NCBI GenBank assembly: GCA_900074885.1 | Contig: FJUW01000001.1 | Span: 1,116,001 to 1,180,000, forward strand | Source of the DNA: Rhynchosporium graminicola | Taxonomy: Eukaryota > Ascomycota > Leotiomycetes > Helotiales > Ploettnerulaceae | Length of the DNA: 64,000 nt | Direction of reading: 5' to 3' | Shown here: positions 1-10,663 of the stretch, in pieces | Position numbering within the stretch: position 1 is the first letter of the stretch | Layout of the letters: each line of letters starts with the position of its first letter | Position numbers and translations under genes: made by a program | The notes under the pieces: generated by a model | What the model was told of the DNA's origin: nothing | Database searches by the model: none | The model's input: the letters and a program-made list of their open reading frames with translations, nothing else

Positions 1-1416
1 GTCTAGTGGAGCTGATGAGTGGCAGATCGTCTACCTACGAGACAAAATCTACCAGCACCAGATGATGTACTTTCTTTTCCTAGCCAGACATTCTTGCAGC
101 GAGCTAGCGAGTTCGACGAGAAATTACCGCATGAGAATGAGAGCAATCTCAACAGTGACTATGAAAGGTTTGTGACATACCTCACGCGTAGATGATCAGA
201 AATTGATGTATGAGCCAAAAAGACTGATACTGCTTTAGCCTCGGAAACATGGACTTTGCTTCAGAGAATCCCAATATTTGGACCGAGTCTGAATTGGACA
301 CTGTCTTTGGCGCTGATCAGCTGACATACCCCGATATGATCACCACTAGATCAGGTTGGAAGCCTTTACCCGCCAGCACGCACCTTTCCCTCTCTGAACG
401 CACGTCTGAAGTCCCGGGAACTGGTTCTGGCTACAGCTCAGAAGAGCTGTCATCCACAGCAGTGCAAACACGATTCAATAACTCCTACTCCATGGCCATA
501 TCGGATTACCAGTCTGAAGGAGCCGGGAACATGTCTTCGGCCAGAAAAAGGTCCGCTACAGGCATGGTCCAATTCCAAGGCCGTCAAGATTTTGATAAGA
601 GCCCTGAGATACATGCAAGAGATGATCAGATTACTTCCAGGGATCGGAGGATACCGCAGCCAATAAATACTAGTGGATTTCCTACAGTTGGAAGTCGAAA
701 CTTAGGCCTACAATCACCGCCCGAGGAACCAACTGATACCACTTCTAATTCTTCACCAGGATCCAGCCCACACTCAGAACACCGCTTTGGGGTGATTCTA
801 GCCGCAGTTGAGGCTGCAGGATTCAGCAGTCTCGATGAGATGGCCATGGAATACTACACTGCCACAATTCCTGAAGAATCACCATTCCGCTCCACACAGT
901 CTCTGAGCCGATCCAGACAATTGAAAGATCTTCTTCAGGTACTTGATTCCAGCAGCACACAATGGTCTGGCCAAGAAAATAAAGATTACCGTGGGGGAAT
1001 ATCGAAGTCAGCGCAGGCCATCTTTGCCCAAGAGCTAGAGGAGCTGAAGCAGAAAGATTTTCGAGACCAGAGAAGTCTAGACGAAAGCCTGGTATTGCAA
1101 TACACGCAGTTTTCTCCGCCCCACGGACACGCCCCTCGGGCGTTTTTGAATTTACAAACTTCAATGCAAGACATTAGACGGCTGAGAGAGAATGTAAGTA
1201 AAATAATCCTCCCCTACAACTGCTTCTTTGAAGTGGGATACGCTCGAATATTTCTAGTTCAAAACTAAGACACTTCAGATGCCAGAAACATGGTCGACGT
1301 TAATGGCTTTCACCCGCCAGGCTGGGGTTCCTACACCTTTGAGCTCTCAAATTGTGTCTGCATTCCTACGTGCTTGTGCTTTCATAGACATTAATGAGAG
1401 ACAAGCAAGTCTTTGA
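1..1416 (+). CDS. 5'-partial gene, fungal transcription-factor-like protein
   Basis: The gene enters from the left edge. A likely intron (168-238) joins an upstream exon to the long exon 239-1193 in frame, and a clear GTAAGT...CAG intron (1194-1278) leads to a last exon (1279-1416) ending in TGA. The visible protein is Ser-rich and low-complexity at first. Near codon 180 of the long exon it becomes a conserved-looking helical block (motifs VEAAGFSSLDEMAMEYYT, then SLSRSRQLKDLL and TQWSGQ). From memory, blocks of this kind follow the basic-zipper region of some fungal bZIP-like regulators, and the edge exon (about 2-100) has a zipper-like stretch LRDKIYQHQMM in another frame. The DNA-binding part is not visible, so the function is only a guess. 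I did not use the ATG at 249 as the start because it lies inside the spliced frame. Confidence 0.55.
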
Positions 1417-1777
1417 AGGGGCTCATACAACTATTGGTTAGGCGCTTGAGTGAGTAATTTTATGTAGACGTAAGTCCTTGGTGGTTGGCAAATCTTGGCA
1501 ACGGAATGAAAAGGCATTCTCATGGTGCAAATAATCATAGTACAACCGATGTGACATTCTCATGAAATTTTTTTCACTGCTTTTTTTTAATCGAAATTTA
1601 AGGTACTGATACATATGGTATGCTAATTGTCGGAAAGCTCGCGTTATTTCGCTTTCTGTAGCTCGACCTAATAATGCGGGTAATGCCCACAGAGTTGCGA
1701 ACGATGTTTGCGTCGAACCATTGAACTACCCTGCGCCAAAACAGACACCATCTCTTGAATCCAGCCATTCATGAGCC

Positions 1778-3925
1778 TTAGCCATAGTACCAAGGTCTCG
1801 TGCTCCTGTATCGGTACTGCAATGCTAAATCTTTCAGTTGGGGAAAGTTCTGAGAAGTCAAAAATTCAGCAATAATTTCTTCGAGTGAGCTCGCCATGAC
1901 TTACAGGAGTGCCAAATCCTGTGACTGGATCCCAGCCTTCCAAAGCAGGGAAACCGGTGGTGTTACAGCCGCTGTTGGATCCATATATGATATCAGTGAA
2001 GCCACGAAAGCCTTCTGAGTATATCCAGGGATTGAGAAATCCCAGCGGTGGCCTTCCTTCAGCTAGCAGTGCATCATCCAGCAGAGCGATTATGGAGGCA
2101 AAGGTAGGAGAAGCTGCGCTCGTCCCGTCACTGAGATGGGACTGTCCCTTATGGATGATCGCATAGTGATAACTGGTAGCCGCAACATCAGGTATTCCAC
2201 GACCGCCAGAGTTAAATAGACCTTCATACTTCTGAGGCTCCAGTCGATAGCGTAAATAGTCCGTCACCGCAACATCTTGCCACCGGGGGCGGGGAAAGTA
2301 ATTGCTGAAACCACCACCTGTAACGTACCCGGTACCTGGAGACCGGGGGAATCAGTAGTTGCTACTTGAAGAATATGTCTCAGAAGCGAAACTTACGAGC
2401 ATTGAACGCGGCTATTTCCGGTTCCAGCCCGCGTGTTCCTCCTACAGAGGTCACGAATGGACAACTGGCGGGAAATACAGGCAGGAAAGTTGATCTATTT
2501 TCCCCATCATTGCTGAAACAATTTCCGTCTTTCCCAATTCCGTCATCGCCACTAGCAAAAATGATTGACACTCCACGAGCTCCAAGTTGAGCAAACCCTT
2601 GGCAGACCTTTTGTGCATATGCCAGTGGAACTGTCTGCTCCGGCTCTCCATACGAGCTTGTAACAACATGAGGAAGGTCCTCTTGAGGGAGTGAAAGCAT
2701 GTAGTTTATCCATGCAAGGTATGGCTCATTGATGTTCTCTTCGTAACCTATTGTGGGTAGGAATGGTGGGCGGCCACCAACGTTATAAGCAGTTATGGGT
2801 ATAGGATGCGTCAGACCAATCAGTGTTTCGGCGTCCAAAGCTGCCTCAAGACCAACGCCACTTACAGTCTGATGGGGGTCAGATGGAAAGTTTGCTTCGT
2901 TCTCTTGCTCGTTCACGATGTGTGTCTGAATTTTGTAAGCTGCTCCATCACTGGCGGCATCTCCCACATAGCTCTCAAGATATGTATTGATATCTGTCTC
3001 GTTCGTGTCTTCTCCCAGGTAATTTACCAATCCAATTTTGATTTTATCTGGGGATTGAAGATGATAGTTTGCCGTTCCATAGAGGAATGAAATACACAGA
3101 GCAGATATTGCATCTTGGTTACAGGCTTCCTTCAAAGTGGGATTTGCTGAGAGGTCTTTCCAGACAGGAATCGACACATGTCCTAGCTCTTCTAAGTCGC
3201 CAGCGGCTAATTCATCGTATGAGGGAACCACGCCTCCTAGATTGTGATCATCCCTAGTGGATTCCGATTTCCGAACAGCGATAGGAGCTTCTGATCGAGT
3301 ATATTGCCTGGGGATAGCTTTTGGAGGCTTTAAGAGAAGAAACGAGTTGGTTGGTTGAACTGTCAGTATATAATCGTGAAGGTAAGAAGGGAGCGACCAT
3401 TCATTGGTGCGGACTGTCGTAATGTTGTTTTCTTGGTGATGATATACCGAGTACTTCGTGTTGAGAAGTCTTTCGACCTTGTCGAGTGAAACTGGTGCTG
3501 TTTTGATCCAGTCCCGAGCTGAGTTATATCGAAACTCCGAGACACCATTTTCTTGAAGCCACTCTTCCACATGTCGAATAACATCCGCTGCAGGGCTCAT
3601 GAAAGATCTCAGCTCATCCGCTGATAAATGCTGGCCGTATCTTTGATGATGCGGATTTGAAACTGAGCAATTCGAGTCAGTGGGTAATGCAATCTTGAAA
3701 GCGGTGGCGCGACATACCCTCGGAAATGTGTCGCTCTAATTGAGGTGCATCCTGTGAGATCAGAGCAATATCTAATTGAATTGTTGAGCGGTAGTCTGCA
3801 GGGCCGATTTTTCTCCAGCCTGTTGGTATAGGGTGGATATCCTTGCGAACGTGTGTATTGTTTTTGGACTGCAGCGGAGAAGAAAGCGCATAGCTTGCGA
3901 AGACAAGAAAATTGCACGCCTTCAT
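1778..3925 (-). CDS. sedolisin-family (S53) tripeptidyl-peptidase, secreted
   Basis: There are four exons (3925-3718, 3620-2397, 2317-1905, 1849-1778), giving 638 aa. The ATG at 3925 starts a signal peptide (MKACNFLVFASYALSS). The in-frame codon further up is TTG, not a start. An N-terminal pro-domain follows (EADELRSFM...VEEWL), then the S53 catalytic domain. The Glu/Asp pair is in SGVGLEAALDAETLIG, the catalytic Ser is in DGTSAASPTFAS, and the C-terminal calcium site is FTDI...GWDPVTGFGTP. The last exon adds NFPQLKDLAL, a typical sedolisin ending. The family releases tripeptides at acidic pH outside the cell. The oxyanion segment reads SSYGEPEQT where many fungal relatives have SYGDDE, so activity is not certain. 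It is divergent with the DOMON-b561 gene across a 628-bp promoter. Confidence 0.88.
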
Positions 3926-4553
3926 TTTCAAAACAGCCAACTTATTGAGGATATCAACACAGCACTCAAATTTCTACGCTGTCCTGCAAAAAGCAGTAAC
4001 GGCAACAGGTCCATACGTGTAATAGCCAGTCCACCTTCAAAATGCTCGGGACTCGCTTAATTCCCGGGCTAAACAAGAAGGGAACTGGCTATTAGAGGCC
4101 CCGGTGGATAGGATTCGCCAAGCTCTTCAAGCCGCTGGTACATTCAAGCCACTGTACAGTGGGGTGATTCGCTTACTGTACAGTAACTGAGCAACGACGG
4201 AAGTCGGGAACCTAGTGCATCCTTTATGCAATGTCACACTTCTTTGCCAGCCCGTTTGTCAGATGCCGGGTTAGGTTCATACCATACGTTGACATCCGTT
4301 TCGAGGCCATTCAGCACTGTCATTTCATCATGACATGCCATGTCAGTATGCAATGTCACCGTGTTGCTTTATGGTCATATGACGCATTCTCTTCATTCAG
4401 ATCTCTACGCCCAACCACTGGATCACATTCGAAGGTTTGGGAGAGGCTCAAAATTCACTCCGGCATACCTGGGTTTCAAGAAAACTTCCAATATTCCGCC
4501 AAATATCTCTTCACTTTGAAAGCATTCTATCTTTACTTTCATAATTCGGCACT
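3926..4553. promoter_or_regulatory. divergent promoter between sedolisin and DOMON-b561 genes
   Basis: This 628-bp gap lies between two outward-facing genes. It holds two copies of the 10-bp palindrome ACTGTACAGT (4151-4160 and 4175-4184, 24 bp apart), a 15-bp palindrome TGACATGCCATGTCA (4331-4345), and a 13-bp direct repeat TATGCAATGTCAC (4225-4237 and 4347-4359). All are candidate binding sites for a shared regulator. No factor can be named from the sequence. Confidence 0.5.
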
Positions 4554-5873
4554 ATGATTTGGACAGCAACATTTTACATCCATTTTCTATTTTCTCTCTC
4601 GTTTCTAGCTGCCGCGGAACCAGTTCAGTACTGCAAAGATGGCTCGCGAGGAAATATCAATTTCTGTATGGGTCTAACTGTCCACAAAAACATCACCTCG
4701 AAGAGCGAAGATATCTATCTGTCTTTCACTCAAAAGCGATACGACGGATCCGATCTAGGATGGACTGCTATTGGGACTGGCAGCGAGATGCTCGGTTCGC
4801 TCATGTTTGTTGTTTACGGCGATCCGCTGGGGAATGGGGATCCTATTGTCAGCATTCGGGGGACCACAGGACATGTTCAGCCGCAGCTCATCCAGAAAGA
4901 ACTATCCGGTGGGCTTGACATTCGAGTCCTCAGATCTCAATGGATTCCTACTTCTTCACACCATCAAAGCTTCACACCCGATCAGCCAATTTACGAAGGT
5001 CGAGTCTCTATAGTCTGTTATTCCTGTGGCCTTTGGTCCGGGAGTAAACTGGATGTGTTGTCAAGCGCCCAACCCTGGATATGGGCTTGGAACGAACATC
5101 AAAAGTTCTCGACTTTCAGCTATGATGCCCATCTACTGATGCACAAGCACCATGCTGGTGCAGGCGGCTGGGGAAACTTCTATCTAGACATGCCTCGCGC
5201 TACCGCAGAAAATCCCGGGCTTCCTTCGTTACCACCCATTAGAAGTGGCATCGCTATGGTAGGGGCTTCCGAGAGCGCGACGGGCACCAGCAAAATTGGC
5301 GTGGCGTTGGGTTTCTTTACGAGACCAGAACTACATTTGCACGGTATCTTGGGGGCGATTGGATTCCTGGCTATCTTCCCTGTCGGAGTGGTTGCGATTC
5401 GCTCTGGTTCTTTGAGGTCGTTTAAATATCATTGGATCATTCAAATCGTGGCCTCACTTCTGACGGTGGCTGCGGGACTTGCGGGACTTGGGCTGCGAAA
5501 TCGTGTTTCAACATACCATCAGATCCAAGGCATCGTAATAGTCGCCATTATCCCCCTCCAATCACTAGCAGGATGGTTACATCATGTAAAATTTCCGAAG
5601 CTTGGACGCACTTGGATTTCTCATGCACACATTTGGCTCGGTCGAATATTGATGGCCGCTGGGGCGGTCAATGTTGTTACTGGATTAAGACTAAAAGGCT
5701 ACTCAACATTGGTCATTGTTGCGGTGGCTGTTTTCTCCTGTTTAGAATTTCTTGGGCTCGCCATATTTCTTTGGTGGAGATTCACACAAAAACGTCGTTT
5801 GGAAGCCGAGGAAACATCGCGGGCCTACTTTTCAGTTGCTGGTGATGATAGCGAGGAGGACGAAGAAAAATAA
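4554..5873 (+). CDS. DOMON (CDH-type cytochrome) - cytochrome b561 membrane protein
   Basis: Single exon, 439 aa. A signal peptide (about residues 1-21) precedes a DOMON domain (about 25-200) resembling the haem domain of cellobiose dehydrogenase, with GSEMLGSLMFVVYGD around the likely Met haem ligand and HKHHAGAGGWG nearby. The C-terminal half (about 260-420) is a cytochrome b561 core of five membrane segments with the expected histidines (LHLHGILGAIGFL, KYHWIIQ, WLHHVKFPKLGR, HAHIWLGRIL). The tail is acidic and cytoplasmic (DDSEEDEEK). Family members move electrons across the plasma membrane to extracellular acceptors such as ferric iron or copper enzymes. It shares its promoter with the sedolisin. 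It sits next to the peptide cluster, and whether it takes part in it is unknown. Confidence 0.85.
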   Translation: MIWTATFYIHFLFSLSFLAAAEPVQYCKDGSRGNINFCMGLTVHKNITSKSEDIYLSFTQKRYDGSDLGWTAIGTGSEMLGSLMFVVYGDPLGNGDPIVSIRGTTGHVQPQLIQKELSGGLDIRVLRSQWIPTSSHHQSFTPDQPIYEGRVSIVCYSCGLWSGSKLDVLSSAQPWIWAWNEHQKFSTFSYDAHLLMHKHHAGAGGWGNFYLDMPRATAENPGLPSLPPIRSGIAMVGASESATGTSKIGVALGFFTRPELHLHGILGAIGFLAIFPVGVVAIRSGSLRSFKYHWIIQIVASLLTVAAGLAGLGLRNRVSTYHQIQGIVIVAIIPLQSLAGWLHHVKFPKLGRTWISHAHIWLGRILMAAGAVNVVTGLRLKGYSTLVIVAVAVFSCLEFLGLAIFLWWRFTQKRRLEAEETSRAYFSVAGDDSEEDEEK

Positions 5874-6598
5874 GGAGCTCTATGCAACGATTATATGACA
5901 TTGCCCAGCTATCATTCGTTAGCATTTTTGCAAATTTTGCAAAAATCAAGCAATACCATAGCAATAGTTTTCTTTTGCTCGGAGGGAGTTTAGTTATATT
6001 GAAAAATTACACCCGCTATCCAACTAATGATTATTTTCCATTCGTACTCAGTGATGGAGGTTTGAACATAAACTTGATCTCCACTAACAACGTTTTCGTA
6101 CTATCATATTAATCTCGACAAGTGCTCCATCGAGAGGATAAATCTCGGCCAAGGCATCCAGCGAGCATTGTCTCCTGGGAGCAATAGCTACCAGGGATTC
6201 TTTTTGATTTAAATCAATCAGATTTAGCGAGCTCTAAAGATGTCTTCTGCTGGATCCTCGGCAGCTTTCTCGTACTGAGTTTTCGTAAATTTGACTTTGC
6301 ATGCAACGAGCGTCTAAGCATTACAAACATTCTATTTTCCCCATCACTATCAATGGTGGCAATGGTGGCAAAGGCATTAAGAAGTACCGAATGATATCTT
6401 GAATTATATCATGGGTTTCAAGTACATGTAATTGTTTCCTGTGGTCTTTCGAAGACTGCCGGCTACTTTCTGGAATAAAATACAAACTTATGATCAATCA
6501 CTGACAAGTACCATTCCGCGCGAGTCAAAATCACCTCCAAAGTGACTACACCTCTATCGAAATCGGCACGTTTGGGGTACAATACCATGCTTCGGGGC
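5874..6598. other. tail-to-tail intergenic region with a 23-bp palindrome
   Basis: No credible gene is seen in these 725 bp between converging genes. About 50 bp after the b561 stop codon there is a perfect palindrome (5924-5946, arms ATTTTTGCAAA / TTTGCAAAAAT, 1-nt centre) that could fold in the 3' UTR of either transcript. A short direct repeat AATGGTGGC occurs near 6353. Confidence 0.4.
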
Positions 6599-7692
6599 TC
6601 ATCCAGGTGGGATGACAACTGGTCCATTCGGCTCTTCGATTCTTTGACCATTAGGATATGAAGGACCTAAAATGTTAGCTTTTGTTGCAATATTTGCCAG
6701 GTGACATCTTACCCCATTTGGGATGTGTGAGTACGCCCGGTGCTTTTACATCAACCACTCTAGTATCCATCCACTTCTGTAACACATCCCAATTCACACA
6801 TTCATGATTCTGCGACCACGTTGGACTCGGGAGTCGAGTGCCACTCTTCCAGTGAAAGGGAAAAACTGTGACGTCCGCCCGACACATTACTGCCATCCTC
6901 AAAGCATCTATACAGTGTTCTGTACTAGTAAGCTTTCGCTCCAAATTTCTGTGCAGCATGTAAATACCATTATGGCCTTTCATAGAACGAATTTCTTTTT
7001 CTGACTTTTCTTTCCAATAATACTCTGGATGAAGTGCCTCTCTCACCAATTTCTGGTTGAAGTTAGTAGGATCTTGCAAGTTAAAAAGGACTCAAATCTT
7101 ACCAAGCAGTGAAGCTCGTGCATAACGGCCAACATGCCCTGGTAGCCACCAGATCCTAGGGGAATCGATGTTGCATTCAATTCTTGTAGGTCCTCAGCCG
7201 TGAGTCGGATATTGTGATCTAGAGTCTCATCAGTTTGGCACAGAATTATGGGAATCGTATGATGCAATGCATACAATGCAACAATTTATACCACTCTGCG
7301 TCTTTTCCCGATGATGGTTCTCCAACATAGAGACTCTTGCCAACATCCGCTGGACTGTCGCTTATCTTGATACTCTTATAATGCGCCCCCACGTTTGCAG
7401 GACCTAAAGTTCTGGTCAGTCAAAGCACGCAGATACGATTTCTCTTTGCCACCTTGCACTTACTATAAACTGGGCTTCTTCGAAAGTTTGGCTTGAAATA
7501 TAAGTTCAAGGTAGCTGCCACAGTAGTGGTGTAGGTGATGACGAGTATAAGATGAATAGAGATTGCTTTTATGTTGCGCCTAATCCAAGACCGCTTCTCA
7601 GGTTTTGTGCGTAAGTATCCATCGATGCTACTGTCGGGCGAATGCTTATTGTCTTCCAAAAATGGCGTCTCAGCGGTAACTGGCTCCATCAT
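6599..7692 (-). CDS. UstYa-like oxidase (DUF3328), cluster copy 1
   Basis: There are five exons (7692-7464, 7403-7275, 7218-7103, 7052-6713, 6666-6599), 293 aa, exact multiple of three. A short cytosolic N-terminus is followed by one membrane segment (IHLILVITYTTTVAATLNLY, about residues 45-66). The family core comes next: AEWYKLLHYHNIRLTAEDL, the metal-type motif HELHC, the second motif EHCIDALRMAVMCRADV, and the ending HPKWGPSYPNGQRIEEP. DUF3328 proteins such as UstYa/UstYb and their relatives oxidatively cyclise RiPP precursor peptides (ustiloxin, phomopsin, asperipin) or act in cyclochlorotine synthesis. It is divergent from the repeat precursor 873 bp away. The intron at the HPK-W-G position is shared with copy 2. 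Confidence 0.88.
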
Positions 7693-8564
7693 TGAAGAAT
7701 GTTAAGTTTAAGGCGAGTTTTTGAGAAATGGACTGTGACGGTGAGGGTAATTGGCGATTGCCAAGTTCGTGGATAGTTCCTCGGCTGTCAGTGAAAACTT
7801 GAGGTGTTGGTTTTGGAAGAGTTGAAATCCGATGGAATGAAACATTTCCTGGGGATTTGCGAGCATTCACGAAGAACCCCATCCTTCAGTGGGTGTTCGT
7901 GAGGATAGACTTCAAAAATTACACCTCGGATGGTAGTAGTTTATGCAGGGTCACAACGCTAGCTATCCATACTTTCGTTCGGCTAATCCTGCACTAAGCC
8001 ATCAGCTTCACCAATGCATAGTCATTGTTTGTGCCCACTTTTGTTACAAACCCATGGCACTTATTTGCTGATAAATCCGTAAGCAAGAAATGACCCGGCA
8101 TTGGTACCGCGGATCTTTGAGAATAGTGAAACATACCTTCAGTCAATAAGCTGCAGTGTCAATTTTTCAGCATGTGTTATTGACATTGCACTAGTATTAC
8201 CTTCCTGTTTGTAGATCCCAATAGCGACCAAATTCGATTTAGAAATCATGCATAGTCACACTAGCAGGAAGCTGTCCCATACAGTAGAGAATCTGCCTCT
8301 GACTGATTGGAAAGACTCTTGAGGTCTGTTGGAAGAGGCCATCCGAGAATCTGAAGTTCACATCGTTATCCAAAGTCGCGTTGCTCAGCACAAACGAATC
8401 TCGAATTTTTATATATAAGGCTTCACTTGCGTCGTCTCATTTCTTCTCACAACAGCCATCAGCATCGTCAACTACCTTCAAACTGCTTCATACACTCTCT
8501 CCAAGCTACTTCAAATACTTTCCTCAAAAAGCCACTTACTTGTACTCTGAATCAATCACTCATC
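7693..8564. promoter_or_regulatory. divergent promoter, UstYa copy 1 / peptide precursor
   Basis: These 872 bp lie between two outward-facing cluster genes and must carry both promoters. The precursor side has a clear TATA element and a C/T-rich leader. No other element is obvious to me, and an open frame at 7670-7882 (minus) has no recognisable content. Confidence 0.5.
8410..8418 (+). promoter_or_regulatory. TATA box of the peptide precursor gene
   Basis: TATATATAA lies about 150 bp upstream of the ATG at 8565, followed by a CT-rich leader (8421-8560) typical of highly expressed fungal genes. The position implies a 5' UTR of roughly 110-120 nt. Confidence 0.55.
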
Positions 8565-9470
8565 ATGAAGTACTCAGTCCTCATCAGTGCTCTTCCGCTT
8601 CTCGTGGCACTCACTTCCGCGATGCCAACCTTGAATGCACGCTCTCTCGCTGATTCCGATGCTGCCACGGCATACGGAGCCGATAAGAGAGATTCAGACG
8701 CTGCCACTGCATATGGAGCAGACAAGCGTGACTCTGATGCCGCTACTGCATATGGAGCCGACAAACGGGATTCTGATGCTGCTACAGCTTACGGAGCTGA
8801 CAAGCGTGATTCAGACGCTGCTACTGCATACGGAGCTGATAAGCGTGACTCTGATGCTGCTACTGCATATGGAGCAGACAAGCGTGATTCAGACGCTGCT
8901 ACTGCATACGGAGCTGACAAGCGTGACTCTGATGCTGCTACTGCATACGGAGCAGACAAGCGTGATTCAGACGCTGCTACTGCATACGGAGCTGACAAGC
9001 GTGACTCTGATGCTGCTACTGCATATGGAGCAGACAAGCGTGATTCAGACGCTGCTACTGCATACGGAGCTGACAAGCGTGACTCTGATGCTGCTACTGC
9101 ATATGGAGCAGACAAGCGTGATTCAGACGCTGCTACTGCATACGGAGCTGACAAGCGTGACTCTGATGCTGCTACTGCATATGGAGCAGACAAGCGTGAT
9201 TCAGACGCTGCTACTGCATACGGAGCTGACAAGCGTGACTCTGATGCTGCTACTGCATATGGAGCAGACAAGCGTGATTCTGATGCTGCTACAGCCTACG
9301 GAGCCGACAAGCGTGATTCAGACGCTGCTACAGCTTACGGAGCTGACAAGCGTGACTCTGATGCTGCCACTGCATATGGAGCCGACAAACGGGACTCTGA
9401 TGCTGCTACAGCCTATGGAGCAGACAAGCGTAACTCTTATGCTGCTACCGCAAAAGGAGCTCGCAAGTAA
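8565..9470 (+). CDS. repeat RiPP precursor, kexin-processed (dikaritin-type)
   Basis: Single exon, 301 aa. The ATG at 8565 starts a signal peptide (MKYSVLISALPLLVALTSA); the open frame upstream only adds a TTG start and is UTR. After a 10-residue linker come 20 identical units DSDAATAYGADKR (residues 30-289) and a last altered unit NSYAATAKGARK. Each unit ends in Lys-Arg, the Kex2 cleavage site, so the chain should be cut into about 20 copies of an 11-residue peptide after removal of the basic pair. This is the architecture of ustiloxin, phomopsin, asperipin and epichloecyclin precursors. Each unit has one Tyr, the residue UstYa enzymes usually modify. UstYa-like genes lie on both sides and an OPT transporter beyond. 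I do not recognise the unit sequence. A non-RiPP repeat protein is the main alternative. Confidence 0.9.
   Translation: MKYSVLISALPLLVALTSAMPTLNARSLADSDAATAYGADKRDSDAATAYGADKRDSDAATAYGADKRDSDAATAYGADKRDSDAATAYGADKRDSDAATAYGADKRDSDAATAYGADKRDSDAATAYGADKRDSDAATAYGADKRDSDAATAYGADKRDSDAATAYGADKRDSDAATAYGADKRDSDAATAYGADKRDSDAATAYGADKRDSDAATAYGADKRDSDAATAYGADKRDSDAATAYGADKRDSDAATAYGADKRDSDAATAYGADKRDSDAATAYGADKRNSYAATAKGARK
8652..9467 (+). repeat. 39-bp tandem array (21 units) inside the precursor gene
   Basis: Twenty 39-bp units plus one 36-bp terminal unit. Protein sequence is invariant over the 20 units while third positions vary. Between about 8808 and 9275 two DNA variants alternate (type A beginning GATTCAGAC, type B beginning GACTCTGAT), giving six 78-bp dimers. 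The outer units (1-4 and 17-21) are more divergent, which points to recent expansion from the middle by unequal exchange. Confidence 0.95.
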
Positions 9471-10663
9471 ATCACAGCACATGACAATTTTCTACCTCGG
9501 CTTCTCATGATTTGGGAACAACTTGAACAGAATCGCCCGTGTCCATATGGTCTTGCGATTTGGACTCTCATCATGTGTAGCCGTTCCTGAGGGTTGCTAT
9601 TGGTTTCTCGACATCTTACACTGTTTTGGTTCCTCACATTTTCTCAGTCGTAGCTTGGGATTGTTTTTCAAAGATGGGTTTGGGGAGGTGGCTGGGATGG
9701 TGGATTTCCAGCAAGACAACAGAATACTTGGCGTGCTTGATAGTGGGGGAAAGTAAAACTGCTGACTGGCTTAGATATCAGAGCGTTGTATCTAGACTTC
9801 AATGAAATAGGTGCAGCACGAAGTTTGATTCAGACGCTAATTCGTGAAATGTCCGAGAATTTGATGCGCAACTGGCCACCGTTGAAAGAAATTTCTAGCC
9901 ACCGTGATATAGATGCCTGGTAAGGTAATCTATTGAACGATTTGTATTCGTACTTCAAAAAAAAAGCTCCGAGAACGTGTGGAAAGACTACAGTGACATT
10001 AGAGTTACATGTTTTAAGACTAGGAGGGTCAACTGCTCTGATGGATTAAATTGCAGGAAATTTGCATTCAACAGTCGAACGGATTGACGTTTGAGACTGT
10101 TCTCACTGTTACTGTTAAGATTTTCTACTTCAGTTGTCTATCGAAGGATGAGAATTTCTTGCCTTTCTAGCACCTACAGATTCTTGAAACTGGCCATCTC
10201 CTGTCTGACAGATGATATTCACTACTGTCGCTTTTGGTTGTCCCTTTACCTGCGAATAGGGTCACCACCTTAGCCAGCCGGGAACATCAAAATCCATCAC
10301 TAAAGATCCTCATAATCTAGCGACAACATGGCTGAAACTTATTTACTTGCTCGCTAAACTTCAGGGGACACAGCCTGCTACTCTTATCTCGTACACAGCC
10401 CTGGTGTTTCTGTTCGTCATTTGCATCGTATATTGTCTCCTCTAGCTACGAAGGGATTAAGTAGACCACTCAAAGGAATCTTGGCCGTTGAACGATATGA
10501 AGCTTGAGCCTGATTATAAATCCATGTATTGCTTATGAGTTTAAAAACTAAGGCTTCACATATGACCAACACTTAAATCGCAAAGACGTAGGAAAGACAA
10601 GAAAGTGACCCCTTAACAGCCGCGAGGTAAGAGCTGATAAAATGCCCTCGAGTCATTTTCTGT
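9471..10663. other. intergenic region between precursor and UstYa copy 2
   Basis: These 1.19 kb hold the 3' ends of two converging genes. The open frames present (for example 9523-9756 plus) have no recognisable domain, no intron logic and no start context. I see no gene in it. Confidence 0.5.

Noticed and set aside
8427..8564. N-terminal extension of the precursor frame
   Set aside because: The extension begins at TTG. The ATG at 8565 starts a perfect signal peptide, and the TATA box position makes 8427-8564 UTR.
8652..9467. Possible CRISPR-like array
   Set aside because: Units are contiguous 39-bp coding repeats without unique spacers, in a eukaryotic gene.
8552..9510. Long open frames on both strands through the 39-bp array (for example 8789-9271 minus and 8635-9510 plus frame 2)
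   Set aside because: They arise because a 39-bp repeat without stops in one frame tends to stay open in others. They lack a signal peptide, sensible starts and processing sites; only the frame from 8565 does.
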